A stretch of DNA of 32,335 nucleotides from JAWWBN01 sp033720955 (GTDB lineage: Bacteria; Acidobacteriota; Thermoanaerobaculia; Multivoradales; JAHEKO01). Below the pieces are notes generated by a model that saw only the letters and a list, made by a program, of their open reading frames with translations, ran no database searches and was not told the origin of the DNA. Within the stretch, counting starts at the first letter, position 1; each line of letters begins with the position of its first letter. Positions 21,925-30,337 of this stretch are shown in pieces. Location of the stretch: contig JAWWBN010000014.1 of NCBI GenBank assembly GCA_033720955.1, positions 1 to 32,335 on the forward strand, in the 5' to 3' direction. A program made the translations under genes and the position numbers.

Positions 21925-23505
21925 ATGATCCTACCCCCGCCGTCCCGCTTCCGCCGGGCGGCGCTCGCGGCCGCCGGGCTCGCCCTCGCCGTGGCCGCGG
22001 CGCCGGCCGAGATCGTCGAGGTGCCCGGCCTCGGTCGCCTCGACTTCCCCAACTCGGGCGCCCCCGAGGCGCAGATCGACTTCGCCCGCGGCGTGCTGCT
22101 GCTGCACAGCTTCGAGTTCGAGGACGCCCGTGAGGCCTTCCAGCGGGCGCGCCAGATCGACCCCTCCTTTGCCCTGGCCGCCTGGGGCGAGGCGATGACC
22201 CACAACCACCCGCTCTGGCGCGAGCAGGATCGAGACGCGGCCCGCGCGGCGCTGGCCTCGCTGCCCGAGGACGCCCCCGCGACCGAGCGCGAGCGGGGCT
22301 ACCTGGCGGCGCTCGACGCGCTCTACGGCGAGGGCGACCGCGGCGAGCGGAATCTCGCCTACGAGCTGGCCATGGAGCGGCTGGCCGCCCGCTATCCCGA
22401 CGACCTGGAGGCGAGGGCCTTCTACTCGCTGGCCATCCTGGGCACCGCCGACGGGCGGCGGGACTTCGGCACCTACATGCGGGCCGCGGCGGTGGCCGAG
22501 GAGGTCTTCGCCGCCAACCCCCGCCATCCGGGGGCGGCGCACTACCTGATCCACTCCTACGACGACCCGGTGCACGCGCCGCTCGGTCTCCGCGCCGCCC
22601 GCGTCTACGCCGACATCGCCCCGGCCGCCTCGCACGCCCAGCACATGATCTCCCACATCTACGTCGCCCTGGGACGCTGGGAGGACTCGGTGGAGTCCAA
22701 CCGCAACGCCTTCGAGGTCTCCCGCGAGCGCGCCGAGCGCAAGGGTCTGGGGGCGGACGCCTTCAACTTCCACGCTCTCCACTGGCTGCAGTACTCCTAT
22801 CTCCAGCTCGGACGGATCGACGACGCGGCCGAGCTCCTCGAGTCGATGGCCGGCTGGGCCTCGGAGGCCCGGTCCGGTCGCAGCCGCTGGTACCAGGCGG
22901 CCATGCGCGCGACCTGGGCGGCCGAGACCGGCCAGACGCCTCCGGTGCCGCCGGTCGAGGAGGTGGAGTCGGCCGAGGCCGAGATCTTCGACGCGTTCGC
23001 CACCGGCTACCCCGCGGCGGCGGCCGGGGATGCGGAGACGGCGCGGGCCGCCCTCGACCGGATCGGCTCCCGGATCGCCGAGCTGGAGGCCTCGGACGAG
23101 ACCCGTGGGGAGGAGCTGACCCGGGCGCGGGTGGTCGCCGCCAGCCTCGAGGCGATGCTCGAGCGCGGGGCCGACCGCGACGCCGAGGCGCTGACCCGGT
23201 TGGGCGAAGCCGCCGCGGCCGAGGGGGCGCTGCCCCTGGAGTACGGCCCGCCGCGGATCCCGAAGCCGGCGCACGAGCTCCTGGGCGAGGTGCTCCTGGC
23301 GCTGGATCGGCCCTCCGAGGCCCGGGCACAGTTCGAGCGCGCCCTGTCGCGGGCGCCGCGGCGCAGCCTCTCGCTGGCCGGTCTGGCCCGGGCGGCGCGC
23401 GATCTGGGCGACGACGAGACCGCCGACCGCGCCTGCGCCGAGCTCGCCTCCATCCGGGGCGCCGCGGCCGGCGGCGGCGGTTCGCACCCGGCCTGCGGGA
23501 CCTGA
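21925..23505 (+). CDS. Exported TPR-repeat protein with conserved His-rich centre
   Basis: A 526-residue protein with a signal peptide (RFRRAALAAAGLALAVAAAP, cleavage about 28-30). TPR-like helical pairs begin at about residue 50 (ARGVLLLHSFEFEDAREAFQ, ARQIDPSFALAAWGEAM). A His-rich block at about 205-255 reads GAAHYLIHSYDDPVHAPLGL and ASHAQHMISHIYVALGRWED, with several histidines in register. This block is conserved in a group of bacterial TPR proteins of unknown role. A final TPR pair is near 445-480. The repeated histidines might bind a metal, but nothing visible proves catalysis. It is probably periplasmic and followed after 17 bases by the M14-like gene, so a joint role in peptide or cell-envelope processing is possible. 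Confidence 0.8.
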   Translation: MILPPPSRFRRAALAAAGLALAVAAAPAEIVEVPGLGRLDFPNSGAPEAQIDFARGVLLLHSFEFEDAREAFQRARQIDPSFALAAWGEAMTHNHPLWREQDRDAARAALASLPEDAPATERERGYLAALDALYGEGDRGERNLAYELAMERLAARYPDDLEARAFYSLAILGTADGRRDFGTYMRAAAVAEEVFAANPRHPGAAHYLIHSYDDPVHAPLGLRAARVYADIAPAASHAQHMISHIYVALGRWEDSVESNRNAFEVSRERAERKGLGADAFNFHALHWLQYSYLQLGRIDDAAELLESMAGWASEARSGRSRWYQAAMRATWAAETGQTPPVPPVEEVESAEAEIFDAFATGYPAAAAGDAETARAALDRIGSRIAELEASDETRGEELTRARVVAASLEAMLERGADRDAEALTRLGEAAAAEGALPLEYGPPRIPKPAHELLGEVLLALDRPSEARAQFERALSRAPRRSLSLAGLARAARDLGDDETADRACAELASIRGAAAGGGGSHPACGT

Positions 23506-23522
23506 CGGGCGCCGCCCACCCG

Positions 23523-24575
23523 ATGCTCGAGGTGGAGGAGATCCTCGGCGCCGGCGAGCCGGAGACCGACGGCGGCGTGGAGATCGGGCGCTCGCGGGAG
23601 GGCCGCCCGATCCGCGCCTGGCGTCTGGGCGAAGGGCGGCACCGGGTCAGCCTGATCGGCGGCTGCCACGCCGACGAGCCGGTGGGCCCGGACATGCTGC
23701 GCCGCCTGGTGGCCTGGCTGGAGCGGCGTCCGGCGACACACCCCGCGCGCACCCGGATCGCCTGGCGCGTCGTCCCCCACGTCAACCCGGACGGCGCCCA
23801 CCGCAACCGTGCCTGGGTGCGCGAGACGGTGCCCGTGGCGGACTCCGCCGGCCAGGCCGACCGCGGCTTCGACCTGCCCGCGTACCTGGCCCACGTGGTG
23901 CGCGAGCCGCCCGGCGAGGACGTCGAGTTCGGCTTCCCCCGGGAAGCGGGCGACGCGGGCGCGCGGCCCGAGAACCTGGCCGTGGCCGGCTTTCTGCGCG
24001 GAGCGCCCTTCGCCCTGCACGCCAGCTTCCACGGCATGGCGTTCGCGCCCGGTCCCTGGTTCCTGATCGAGCGCGCCTGGATCGACCGGACCGGCGCGAT
24101 GCGCGAGGCGCTGCGGCGGCGGGTGGCCGAGATGGGCTACCGCCCGGCCGACCTGGACCGGCGGGGCGAGAAGGGCTTCGAGCGGATCGACGAGGGCTTC
24201 TCGACGCGGCCCGACTCCCGGGCGATGGCGGCCCACTTCGAGGGGCGCGGCGATCCGGAGACGGCGCGGCTCTTCCGGCCCAGCTCCATGGAGCACGTGC
24301 GCGCCCTGGGTGGCGACCCCCTGACCTTCGTCTCCGAGGTGCCTCTGTTCCTGCTGCCCGACGGCGGCGAGGCGCCCGCCGTGGGGCGCGACGCCGGCGG
24401 CCGCCGCCGCTTCAAGGCCTGGCTGCAGGATCTCGCGGCCGGCCGCTCGGCCGCCGAGGTGCGCCGCCAGGCGGAGCGGCTGGGCATCCGGCCGATGCCC
24501 CTCCGCGACCAGATGCGGCTGCAGCTCGCCTTCCTGGCCGAGGGGCTGGCCGCCGCCGGGGTGGCCGAGCAGTGA
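23523..24575 (+). CDS. M14-family zinc carboxypeptidase-like protein
   Basis: A 350-residue protein with no signal peptide. The zinc site of M14 carboxypeptidases is visible: H49 and E52 in IGGCHADEPVG, the NPDGAHRNRAW loop (88-98) and the third histidine in FALHASFHGM (H166). The catalytic glutamate is E272 in FVSEVPLFL, equivalent to E270 of carboxypeptidase A. Such enzymes remove C-terminal residues from peptides, deacylate or cleave gamma-D-glutamyl bonds. The GGCHADEPVG form is nearer to the succinylglutamate desuccinylase/aspartoacylase and murein-peptide amidase branches, so the substrate cannot be assigned. Its stop overlaps the GTG of the next gene. It is likely co-transcribed with the TPR gene before it. 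Confidence 0.82.
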   Translation: MLEVEEILGAGEPETDGGVEIGRSREGRPIRAWRLGEGRHRVSLIGGCHADEPVGPDMLRRLVAWLERRPATHPARTRIAWRVVPHVNPDGAHRNRAWVRETVPVADSAGQADRGFDLPAYLAHVVREPPGEDVEFGFPREAGDAGARPENLAVAGFLRGAPFALHASFHGMAFAPGPWFLIERAWIDRTGAMREALRRRVAEMGYRPADLDRRGEKGFERIDEGFSTRPDSRAMAAHFEGRGDPETARLFRPSSMEHVRALGGDPLTFVSEVPLFLLPDGGEAPAVGRDAGGRRRFKAWLQDLAAGRSAAEVRRQAERLGIRPMPLRDQMRLQLAFLAEGLAAAGVAEQ

Positions 24576-25582
24576 GCGTCCGGACCTTCGGACGGCTGGC
24601 TCTCGCCGCGGCCCTGGGCGGTCTGCTGCTCCTGGCCTGGGCAGCGACCAGCGGACCGCCACGGCCCTCGCCCCTGCCATCCCACAGCTTCGCCTTCGGC
24701 GCGGTCGCGGACGTCCCCTACTACCCCTGGGAGACCCTCAAGTACCGGGTGGCCCTCGCGGACATGGAGCAGCACGAGCTCGAGTGGGTCTTGGTCGCCG
24801 GCGACATCTTCTGGCGCCCCTGCGTCGAGGAGCGCTACCGCCGCAGCCTCGACTGGTTCGCCGCGCTGGCCCATCCGGTGGTCTACACCCCGGGCGACAA
24901 CGAGTGGACCGACTGCTGGGAGCCGGGCTCCGGCGGCTTCGCCCCGCTCGACCGGCTGGCGCTGCTGCGGCGGCTCTTCTTCACCGGGGCGCGGGTGGGC
25001 CTCGGCCGCGGCGAGCTGCCCCTGATCTCCCAGGCCGACGGCGGCGGGCCGCTCGCCGGCTTCGCCGAGAACGCCCGCTGGAGCCACCGCGGTCTCCTCT
25101 TCGCCACCCTCCACCTGGTGGGCAGCCGCAACGCCACCGAGCGCTTCCCCTCCCGCACGGCCGACGACGACCGGGAGGTGGAGCGCCGCACCCGGGCCGC
25201 CACCGAGTGGATGCGCGCCGCCTTCGCCGAGGCCCGGGCGGACGGCAGCTCGGCCGTGGTCCTGGCCTTTCACGCCAACCCCGCCTTCGAGAGCCCGCCC
25301 GGCGACGCCTACCGGAGCTCCTACGAGCCTTTCCTGACGGCGCTCGAGGAGGAGGTCGCGGCGTTCGCGGGGCCGGTGCTCGCCGTCCACGGCGACGACC
25401 ACGAGTACCTCCTGGACCGGCCGCTGCGGCACCGGGCCACCGGCGAGCGGCTCGACAACTTCCTGCGTCTGCAGCTCCCCGGCTCTCCCGAGGTGGCCTG
25501 GGTCCGGGTGGTCGTCACCCCGGGAGCCGCCGAGCCGTTCGCCTTCGAGAAGCGACCGGTGCCCGCCTACAAGTACTTCTAG
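24572..25582 (+). CDS. Exported calcineurin-like metallophosphoesterase
   Basis: This 336-residue protein has an N-terminal signal or anchor (LALAAALGGLLLLAWAA, about 9-25). Metal-binding elements of the calcineurin-like fold occur in order: VADVPYYP (D47), LVAGDIFW (D78), TPGDNEWTDCW (N110), VLAFHANP and LAVHGDDHEY near the C-terminus. The last motif is normally GHxH, and here it reads HGDDHEY, keeping two histidines but with a changed spacing. It would hydrolyse phosphate esters outside the inner membrane. The substrate is unknown. The GTG overlaps the stop of the M14 gene (GTGA). The stop shares the four bases CTAG with the stop of the convergent peroxiredoxin gene. Confidence 0.82.
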   Translation: MSVRTFGRLALAAALGGLLLLAWAATSGPPRPSPLPSHSFAFGAVADVPYYPWETLKYRVALADMEQHELEWVLVAGDIFWRPCVEERYRRSLDWFAALAHPVVYTPGDNEWTDCWEPGSGGFAPLDRLALLRRLFFTGARVGLGRGELPLISQADGGGPLAGFAENARWSHRGLLFATLHLVGSRNATERFPSRTADDDREVERRTRAATEWMRAAFAEARADGSSAVVLAFHANPAFESPPGDAYRSSYEPFLTALEEEVAAFAGPVLAVHGDDHEYLLDRPLRHRATGERLDNFLRLQLPGSPEVAWVRVVVTPGAAEPFAFEKRPVPAYKYF

Positions 25583-26070
25583 GAGCGCCGGAGCCAGTCG
25601 AGGACCGCCTCGGCGGAGCTCGCCTCCACACCGCCCGCCGGCTCGACCCCCAGCATCTGCACGACGCCGTCCTCGACGACCGCGGCGTAGCGTCTCGAGC
25701 GCCGCCCCATGCCGAAGCGGGAGGCGTCCATCTCGAGCCCCATCGCCCGCGCCAGCTCGCCGTTGCCGTCGGCCAGCATCTCGATGGTCCCCCCCACCTC
25801 GTTGTCCTCGCCCCAGGCGGCCATGACGAAGACGTCGTTGACCGACACGCACGCGATCCGGTCCACCCCCCTGGCCGCGAGCTCGTCGGCCCGCGCCTGA
25901 AAGCCCGGCAGGTGGGCGTCGGTGCAGGTCGGGGTGAAGGCCCCGGGCACCGCGAAGAGCACCGAGCGCCCCTCGCCGAAGAGCTCACCGGTGGTGATCC
26001 GCTCCACTCTTCCGTCGCGCATCCGCGCGAGCTCGACGTCCGGCATCCGGTCTCCCACGGCGATCGGCAT
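25579..26070 (-). CDS. Peroxiredoxin, Prx5/AhpC-TSA type
   Basis: A 163-residue thiol peroxidase that reduces hydrogen peroxide or organic peroxides. The active site is PGAFTPTCTDAHLPGF, with peroxidatic cysteine C49 and T46 (numbering from the ATG at 26070), exactly the Prx5-type motif. VSVNDVFVMAAWGEDN and a closing Gly-rich strand complete the fold. The only other cysteine (C74) is not at a usual resolving position, so it may act as a 1-Cys enzyme or be resolved by a partner thiol. Of two ATGs, 26070 is preferred: AGGAG lies six bases before it, whereas it would touch the first ATG at 26076. Last gene of the yyaL-like/sppA/prx operon, 25 bases after sppA. Confidence 0.93.
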   Translation of the reverse strand: MPIAVGDRMPDVELARMRDGRVERITTGELFGEGRSVLFAVPGAFTPTCTDAHLPGFQARADELAARGVDRIACVSVNDVFVMAAWGEDNEVGGTIEMLADGNGELARAMGLEMDASRFGMGRRSRRYAAVVEDGVVQMLGVEPAGGVEASSAEAVLDWLRRS

Positions 26071-26076
26071 CGGCAT

Positions 26077-26081
26077 CTCCT
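26077..26081 (-). promoter_or_regulatory. Shine-Dalgarno deciding the peroxiredoxin start
   Basis: AGGAG on the minus strand directly abuts the ATG at 26076 but lies six bases before the ATG at 26070. The optimal spacing favours the second start. Confidence 0.55.
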
Positions 26082-26095
26082 CGCCCGGCGGGCGC

Positions 26096-27958
26096 TCAGG
26101 GTAGGGGGATCCCCCCGTCTCGGGGATCGCACAGGCAGTGGGCCCAGAGGGCGTAGGGCCCCCGGCGCCCCCGGGGGAGCGCCGCCGCCTCGGGGAGGCC
26201 GGCCAGCCGCTGCAGCCAGCGCGCCGCCGAGCCGTCCCCGGCCGCGGCCCGCCGGGGGGCGGCCGGCAGGCGGGAGAGGAAGCGCTCGATCATCCGGGCC
26301 CGGGCCGACGGCTGCTGCTCGAAGAGCCGGGTACGGGCCCCCTCCCGCAGCCCGGCCAGCTCGGCGGCCGCGGCTACCGCCGCCTCGAGATCGCCCATCC
26401 GGTCCACGAGACCCAGCTCCAGGGCGTCCGCGCCGCTCCACACCCGCCCGCGCGCGATCCGGTCCACCTCTTCGTAGGTCATCCTCCGGCCGGCTGCCGC
26501 CTTCTCCACGAAGTCGTGGTAGCCGCGCTGGATCATGAGGTCGAGGCTCTGTCGGACCTCCTCGGGGAGCGGCAGCTCGGGAGCCACCCGACCGGCCCAG
26601 GGGCCGGTGCCCACCGCGTCCCCGAAGACTCCGATCTTGCCCAGCGTGCCGGCGAAGGTGGGGACCATGGCGTAGATGCCGATCGAGCCCGTCAGGGTGC
26701 TGGGGCGGGCCCAGATCTGGTCCGCCGACATGGCGATCCAGTAGCCGCCGGAGGCGGCGACGCTGCCCATGGAGGCCACCACCGGCTTGCCGGCCTGGCG
26801 GGTCAGCTCCACCTCGCGGCGGATGACCTCGGAGGCGAAGGCGCTGCCCCCGGGGCTGTCCACCCGCAGCACCACCGCCGCCACCTCCTCGCTCTCGCGC
26901 GCCTGCCGGATCAGCTCGGCGGTCGAGTCGCCCCCGATGATCCCCGGCGGCTGGCGGCCGTCGAGGATGGTGCCGGCCGCCACCACCACCCCCACCGTCC
27001 CCTCGCCCCTGCCCGGCGGCCGGCCGGCCGCCGCCAGATACGAGCGGTAGTCGACGTGCCGGAAGTCGCCGTCGCTCTCGCCCACCTCCTCGATCAGCGA
27101 CCGGCGCACCTCGTCGCGGGCGGCCAGCCGGTCCACGAGACCCTCCGCCTGGGCCAGGAGGGCCATGTCGCCGCCGTGATCGGCCAGCTTCAGGTGGAAC
27201 TCGTTCACGTAGGCGTCGAGATCCTCCGGCGTCCGGGAGCGCGACGCGGCCACCGGGGCCCGGAAGGAGGCCCAGAGGTCGGCGAGCCAGGTCTCGGCCG
27301 CCTCCCGCGCCTCCGGGGACATGTCGTTGCGCAGGTAGGGCTCAACCGCCGACTTGTACTCCCCGACCCGGAAGACGTTCCACTCGGCGTCGATGCGGTC
27401 CAGGGCCTCCCGGTAGTAGCGCCGCGAGAAGCCGTAGCCGGTGAGCAGGACGCCGCCCATGGGGTCGAGCACGACCTCGTCGGCCGCGGAGGCGAGGTAG
27501 TACTGCGGCTGGAAGTAGAACTCCCCCACCGCCACCACCCGCTTGCCGGCGGCGCGGAAGTCGAGAACCGCCTCCCGGAGCCGCTCGAGCTTGGGGAGAC
27601 CGCCGCCGGCGAGAAGCTCCAGGTCGAGCACCATCATGGCGATCCGCTCGTCGTCCCGGGCCCGCTCGACGGCGTCGACGAGGTCGCGCAGGAGCGACTC
27701 CACCCGCGTCGGCTGACCCAGCAGCTCCATCAGTAGGCGCTCGGAGGGATCTCCCCAGAGCTGCTCCACCAGGTCACCCGAGGGCGCCAGGAGCAGCGCG
27801 CTGCCGTCCTCGATGTCGACCGTGCTCGGGCTCAGGAGGAAGGCGATCAGGAAGAACAGCAGGGCCAGGAAGACGAGGTTCACGACCAGACGCCGGGTCC
27901 AGTCCACGGCCTTCCAGAGGCCGGCGAAAGCGGCCAGCAGCCGGTTGGGTCGAGCCAT
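26096..27958 (-). CDS. sppA: Signal peptide peptidase SppA, long (67K) type
   Basis: A 620-residue inner membrane serine protease that degrades signal peptides left in the membrane after secretion. One membrane helix (about 24-44, LVVNLVFLALLFFLIAFLL) anchors it with two ClpP-like domains outside. The catalytic dyad of the long type is present: lysine K202 in RVGEYKSAVEP and serine S403 in SVAASGGYW. RVDSPGGSAFASEVI and GSIGIY are also conserved. The length equals that of E. coli SppA (618), so it is the tandem-domain form. It starts two bases after the stop of the yyaL-like gene and is followed by prx. The operon suggests handling of exported proteins. Confidence 0.95.
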   Translation of the reverse strand: MARPNRLLAAFAGLWKAVDWTRRLVVNLVFLALLFFLIAFLLSPSTVDIEDGSALLLAPSGDLVEQLWGDPSERLLMELLGQPTRVESLLRDLVDAVERARDDERIAMMVLDLELLAGGGLPKLERLREAVLDFRAAGKRVVAVGEFYFQPQYYLASAADEVVLDPMGGVLLTGYGFSRRYYREALDRIDAEWNVFRVGEYKSAVEPYLRNDMSPEAREAAETWLADLWASFRAPVAASRSRTPEDLDAYVNEFHLKLADHGGDMALLAQAEGLVDRLAARDEVRRSLIEEVGESDGDFRHVDYRSYLAAAGRPPGRGEGTVGVVVAAGTILDGRQPPGIIGGDSTAELIRQARESEEVAAVVLRVDSPGGSAFASEVIRREVELTRQAGKPVVASMGSVAASGGYWIAMSADQIWARPSTLTGSIGIYAMVPTFAGTLGKIGVFGDAVGTGPWAGRVAPELPLPEEVRQSLDLMIQRGYHDFVEKAAAGRRMTYEEVDRIARGRVWSGADALELGLVDRMGDLEAAVAAAAELAGLREGARTRLFEQQPSARARMIERFLSRLPAAPRRAAAGDGSAARWLQRLAGLPEAAALPRGRRGPYALWAHCLCDPRDGGIPLP

Positions 27959-27960
27959 CG

Positions 27961-30222
27961 TCAAGATCCCCCGTCTTCCTCCGCGAGCGGCACGGCGAGC
28001 CGCGCGGGCGGCAGGCAGCGGCGATGGTCGCAGGCCTGGTAGAGGAGGGTCAAGCTCCCGTCGGGGCGGATCTCGCCCGACAGGGCCACCGTGCCGCTGT
28101 AGACCGAGAGGGGCTGCTCGGTAAAGCTGGCGGCGAAGGGCTCGCCGGCCGGATAGACGACCGCCCGCGCGGGGCCCTCGAGACGCGTCGGCACCAGGAA
28201 GTCGGCCGAGGCGGGGTTGGCGTTGAGGTGCCAGCCCGGCGCGATCTCGACGGTCACCTCGAAGCGGCGCCAGGGGTCCTCGGCGGCGGCCCCGCGCGAG
28301 CGGCCCCGGACCGACACCACCGGCGGGGCGGCGTCGCCTTCGGGAGCGCCGGAGAGGTGGTAGCGCGCCACCGCCCGGGCCACGGTGGCGGCGGCCGCCG
28401 GCTGCTCCCGGAGGATGCTGTGGAAGGCCCCCAGCGCCCGGGCGGCGCGGCGGCGGTAGGCCGTCTCTCCGGTCCGCCGCGCCAGCTCGAGGAGCGAGAG
28501 GGCGAGGACGCCGTTGCCCGACGGGATGGCGCCGTCCGTCGCGGTGGCCGCCCGGAGCAGCAGCTCGGGGTCGGCGCCGGCGGTGGAGTAGCCGCCCCCG
28601 GGCAGGCCCAGCCGGCCGTCCGCCTCCGCCGCGAGCCTCTCGGCCTCGCCCAGCCACCGCTCCTCCCCGGTGGTCTCGTGGAGGGCCAGGAGCGCGCGGA
28701 TCAGGTGGGCGTAGTCGTCGAGAAAGGCCGGCACCCGCGCGACGCCGTCGCGCCAGACGTGGAGCAGGCCGCCGGTCTCTCCCTTCACTCCGAGGAGAAA
28801 GCCGGCGGCGCGCGCCGCGGCCTCCACGTATCGGGGCTCGCCGAGCAGGCGTCCGCCAGTGGCCAGGGCCGCGACCGCCATCGCGTTCCAGTCGGTGAGG
28901 ACCTTGTCGTCCACCCGCGGGCGCCGACGTCCTCGGCGTCTCTCGCGCAGCGTCGCGAGCGGCCCCTCCAGCCGCTCGAGCAGGGTGGGAAGGGCGACTC
29001 CGAGGCGGGTGGCGTGGTCCTCCAGGGAGGCGGTCAGGAAGAGCGCCCGCCGGCCCCCCTCGAAGAGGGGCTCGAGCTCGAGGCCGAAGATCGGCCCCAG
29101 GAGGTCCCGCTGCTCGGCGGTGAGGGCGGCCTCCAGCTCGGCGTCGGTCCACAGGGAGTAGGCCCCCTCCACCCCGTCGGTCTCGGCGTCGCTGGCCGTG
29201 CGGGAGGCTCCCACCGGCAGGGCCAGCTCCTCCAGCCGGAAGTCGAGGGCGCTGCGCGCCAGCCGCTCGGCCTCCGCGTCGCCGGTGGCCGCCGCCACCC
29301 GGGCGGCCAGCTCGCCCACCAGCGCGTTGTCGTAGAGCATCTTCTCGAAGTGGGGCACCCGCCAGGCGGCGTCCAGGGTGTAGCGGTGGAGGCCGCCGCC
29401 CAGTTGATCGTGGATCGCGCCCCGCGTCATCCCCGCCAGGCTGGCGACCACGGCGTGCCGGGCCGCCGGGTCGCCGGCGGCGGCGCGGTCCCACAGCAGC
29501 GCCAGATTGCCGGGCGAGGGAAACTTGGGACCGGGGCCGAATCCCCCCCACTCCGCGTCGAACCGCTCCAGCAGGGCGTCGGCGGCACGCTCGGCCGTCG
29601 CCACGGGAGGCGGGCCCGGGCCGCCCTCCGCCGTGAGCACCTCCTCGACGGCGGCGGCCACCCGGGCGGCGTGAGCCTCGACCTCCGCCCGGCGCTCCCG
29701 CCAGCTCCGGCTGACCGAGGCCAGGACACGGGGGAAGCCGGGCCGGCCGGGAGCGTCGTCCGGCGGGAAGTAGGTGCCGGCGAAGAACGGCTCGAGCTCC
29801 GGCGTGAGGAAGACCGAGTTCGGCCACCCGCCGTGCCCGGTCAGAAGCTGGGTCGCCGTCATGTAGATCTCGTCGAGATCGGGACGCTCCTCGCGGTCCA
29901 CCTTCACGCTCACGAAGTCGCGGTTCATGAGCGCGGCGATCTCGGGGTCGGAGAAGACCTGGCGCTCCATGACGTGGCACCAGTAGCAGGTCGAGTACCC
30001 CACCGACAGGAAGATCGGCTTGCCCTCCCGCCGGGCGCGCGCCAGGGCCTCCTCGCCCCAGGGGTACCAGTCCACGGGATTGTCGGCGTGCAGCAGCAGA
30101 TAGGGGCTGCTCTCCGCCGCCAGGCGGTTCGGTGGCGCTTCGGAGCCGGACGCGGCGGCGGCCAGAAGCAGCGCGCACCCGGTCAGGGCGGCCGGCCACC
30201 GGCGGCGGGAGGTGGGAGACAT
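27961..30222 (-). CDS. Exported YyaL-like (DUF255) thioredoxin-fold protein fused to a DsbD N-terminal-like domain
   Basis: A 753-residue protein with a signal peptide (RRRWPAALTGCALLLAAAAS). Residues 35-150 are the DUF255 thioredoxin domain with family motifs NPVDWYPWGEEAL and the redox pair CYWC (C79, C82) in YSTCYWCHVME, then FVSVKVDREERPDLD and GWPNSVFLTP. Residues about 215-640 are the (alpha/alpha)6 barrel typical of the family (GGFGPGPKFPSPGNL, PHFEKMLYDNA, DDKVLTDWNAMAVAAL, AFLDDYAHLIRALL). The last 105 residues (from about 649) look like the N-terminal domain of DsbD: GWHLNANPASADFLVPT, SVYSGTV and YQACDHRRCLPP, with cysteines C731 and C736. The usual YyaL protein is cytosolic and about 680 residues. 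Here a signal peptide and a DsbD-N-like domain place it in the periplasm. ATG at 30222. First gene of the sppA operon. Confidence 0.88.
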   Translation of the reverse strand: MSPTSRRRWPAALTGCALLLAAAASGSEAPPNRLAAESSPYLLLHADNPVDWYPWGEEALARARREGKPIFLSVGYSTCYWCHVMERQVFSDPEIAALMNRDFVSVKVDREERPDLDEIYMTATQLLTGHGGWPNSVFLTPELEPFFAGTYFPPDDAPGRPGFPRVLASVSRSWRERRAEVEAHAARVAAAVEEVLTAEGGPGPPPVATAERAADALLERFDAEWGGFGPGPKFPSPGNLALLWDRAAAGDPAARHAVVASLAGMTRGAIHDQLGGGLHRYTLDAAWRVPHFEKMLYDNALVGELAARVAAATGDAEAERLARSALDFRLEELALPVGASRTASDAETDGVEGAYSLWTDAELEAALTAEQRDLLGPIFGLELEPLFEGGRRALFLTASLEDHATRLGVALPTLLERLEGPLATLRERRRGRRRPRVDDKVLTDWNAMAVAALATGGRLLGEPRYVEAAARAAGFLLGVKGETGGLLHVWRDGVARVPAFLDDYAHLIRALLALHETTGEERWLGEAERLAAEADGRLGLPGGGYSTAGADPELLLRAATATDGAIPSGNGVLALSLLELARRTGETAYRRRAARALGAFHSILREQPAAAATVARAVARYHLSGAPEGDAAPPVVSVRGRSRGAAAEDPWRRFEVTVEIAPGWHLNANPASADFLVPTRLEGPARAVVYPAGEPFAASFTEQPLSVYSGTVALSGEIRPDGSLTLLYQACDHRRCLPPARLAVPLAEEDGGS

Positions 30223-30231
30223 GCCTTGCAG

Positions 30232-30237
30232 AGGATA
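30232..30237 (-). promoter_or_regulatory. Possible -10 hexamer for the yyaL-like/sppA/prx operon
   Basis: TATCCT on the minus strand lies nine bases before the ATG at 30222, giving at most a 2-3 base leader. It matches the TANNNT pattern used elsewhere in the window but without the TG extension. Confidence 0.3.
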
Positions 30238-30337
30238 CGCTCGCGCGGCGCGGCCGGTTTCCGCCGAGGGGCCGCTGCGCCGCGAACGGTACGCGAGTTG
30301 CAGCGCCGCTGGTGCCCGGTCGCCCCGAGGCTGTGCC

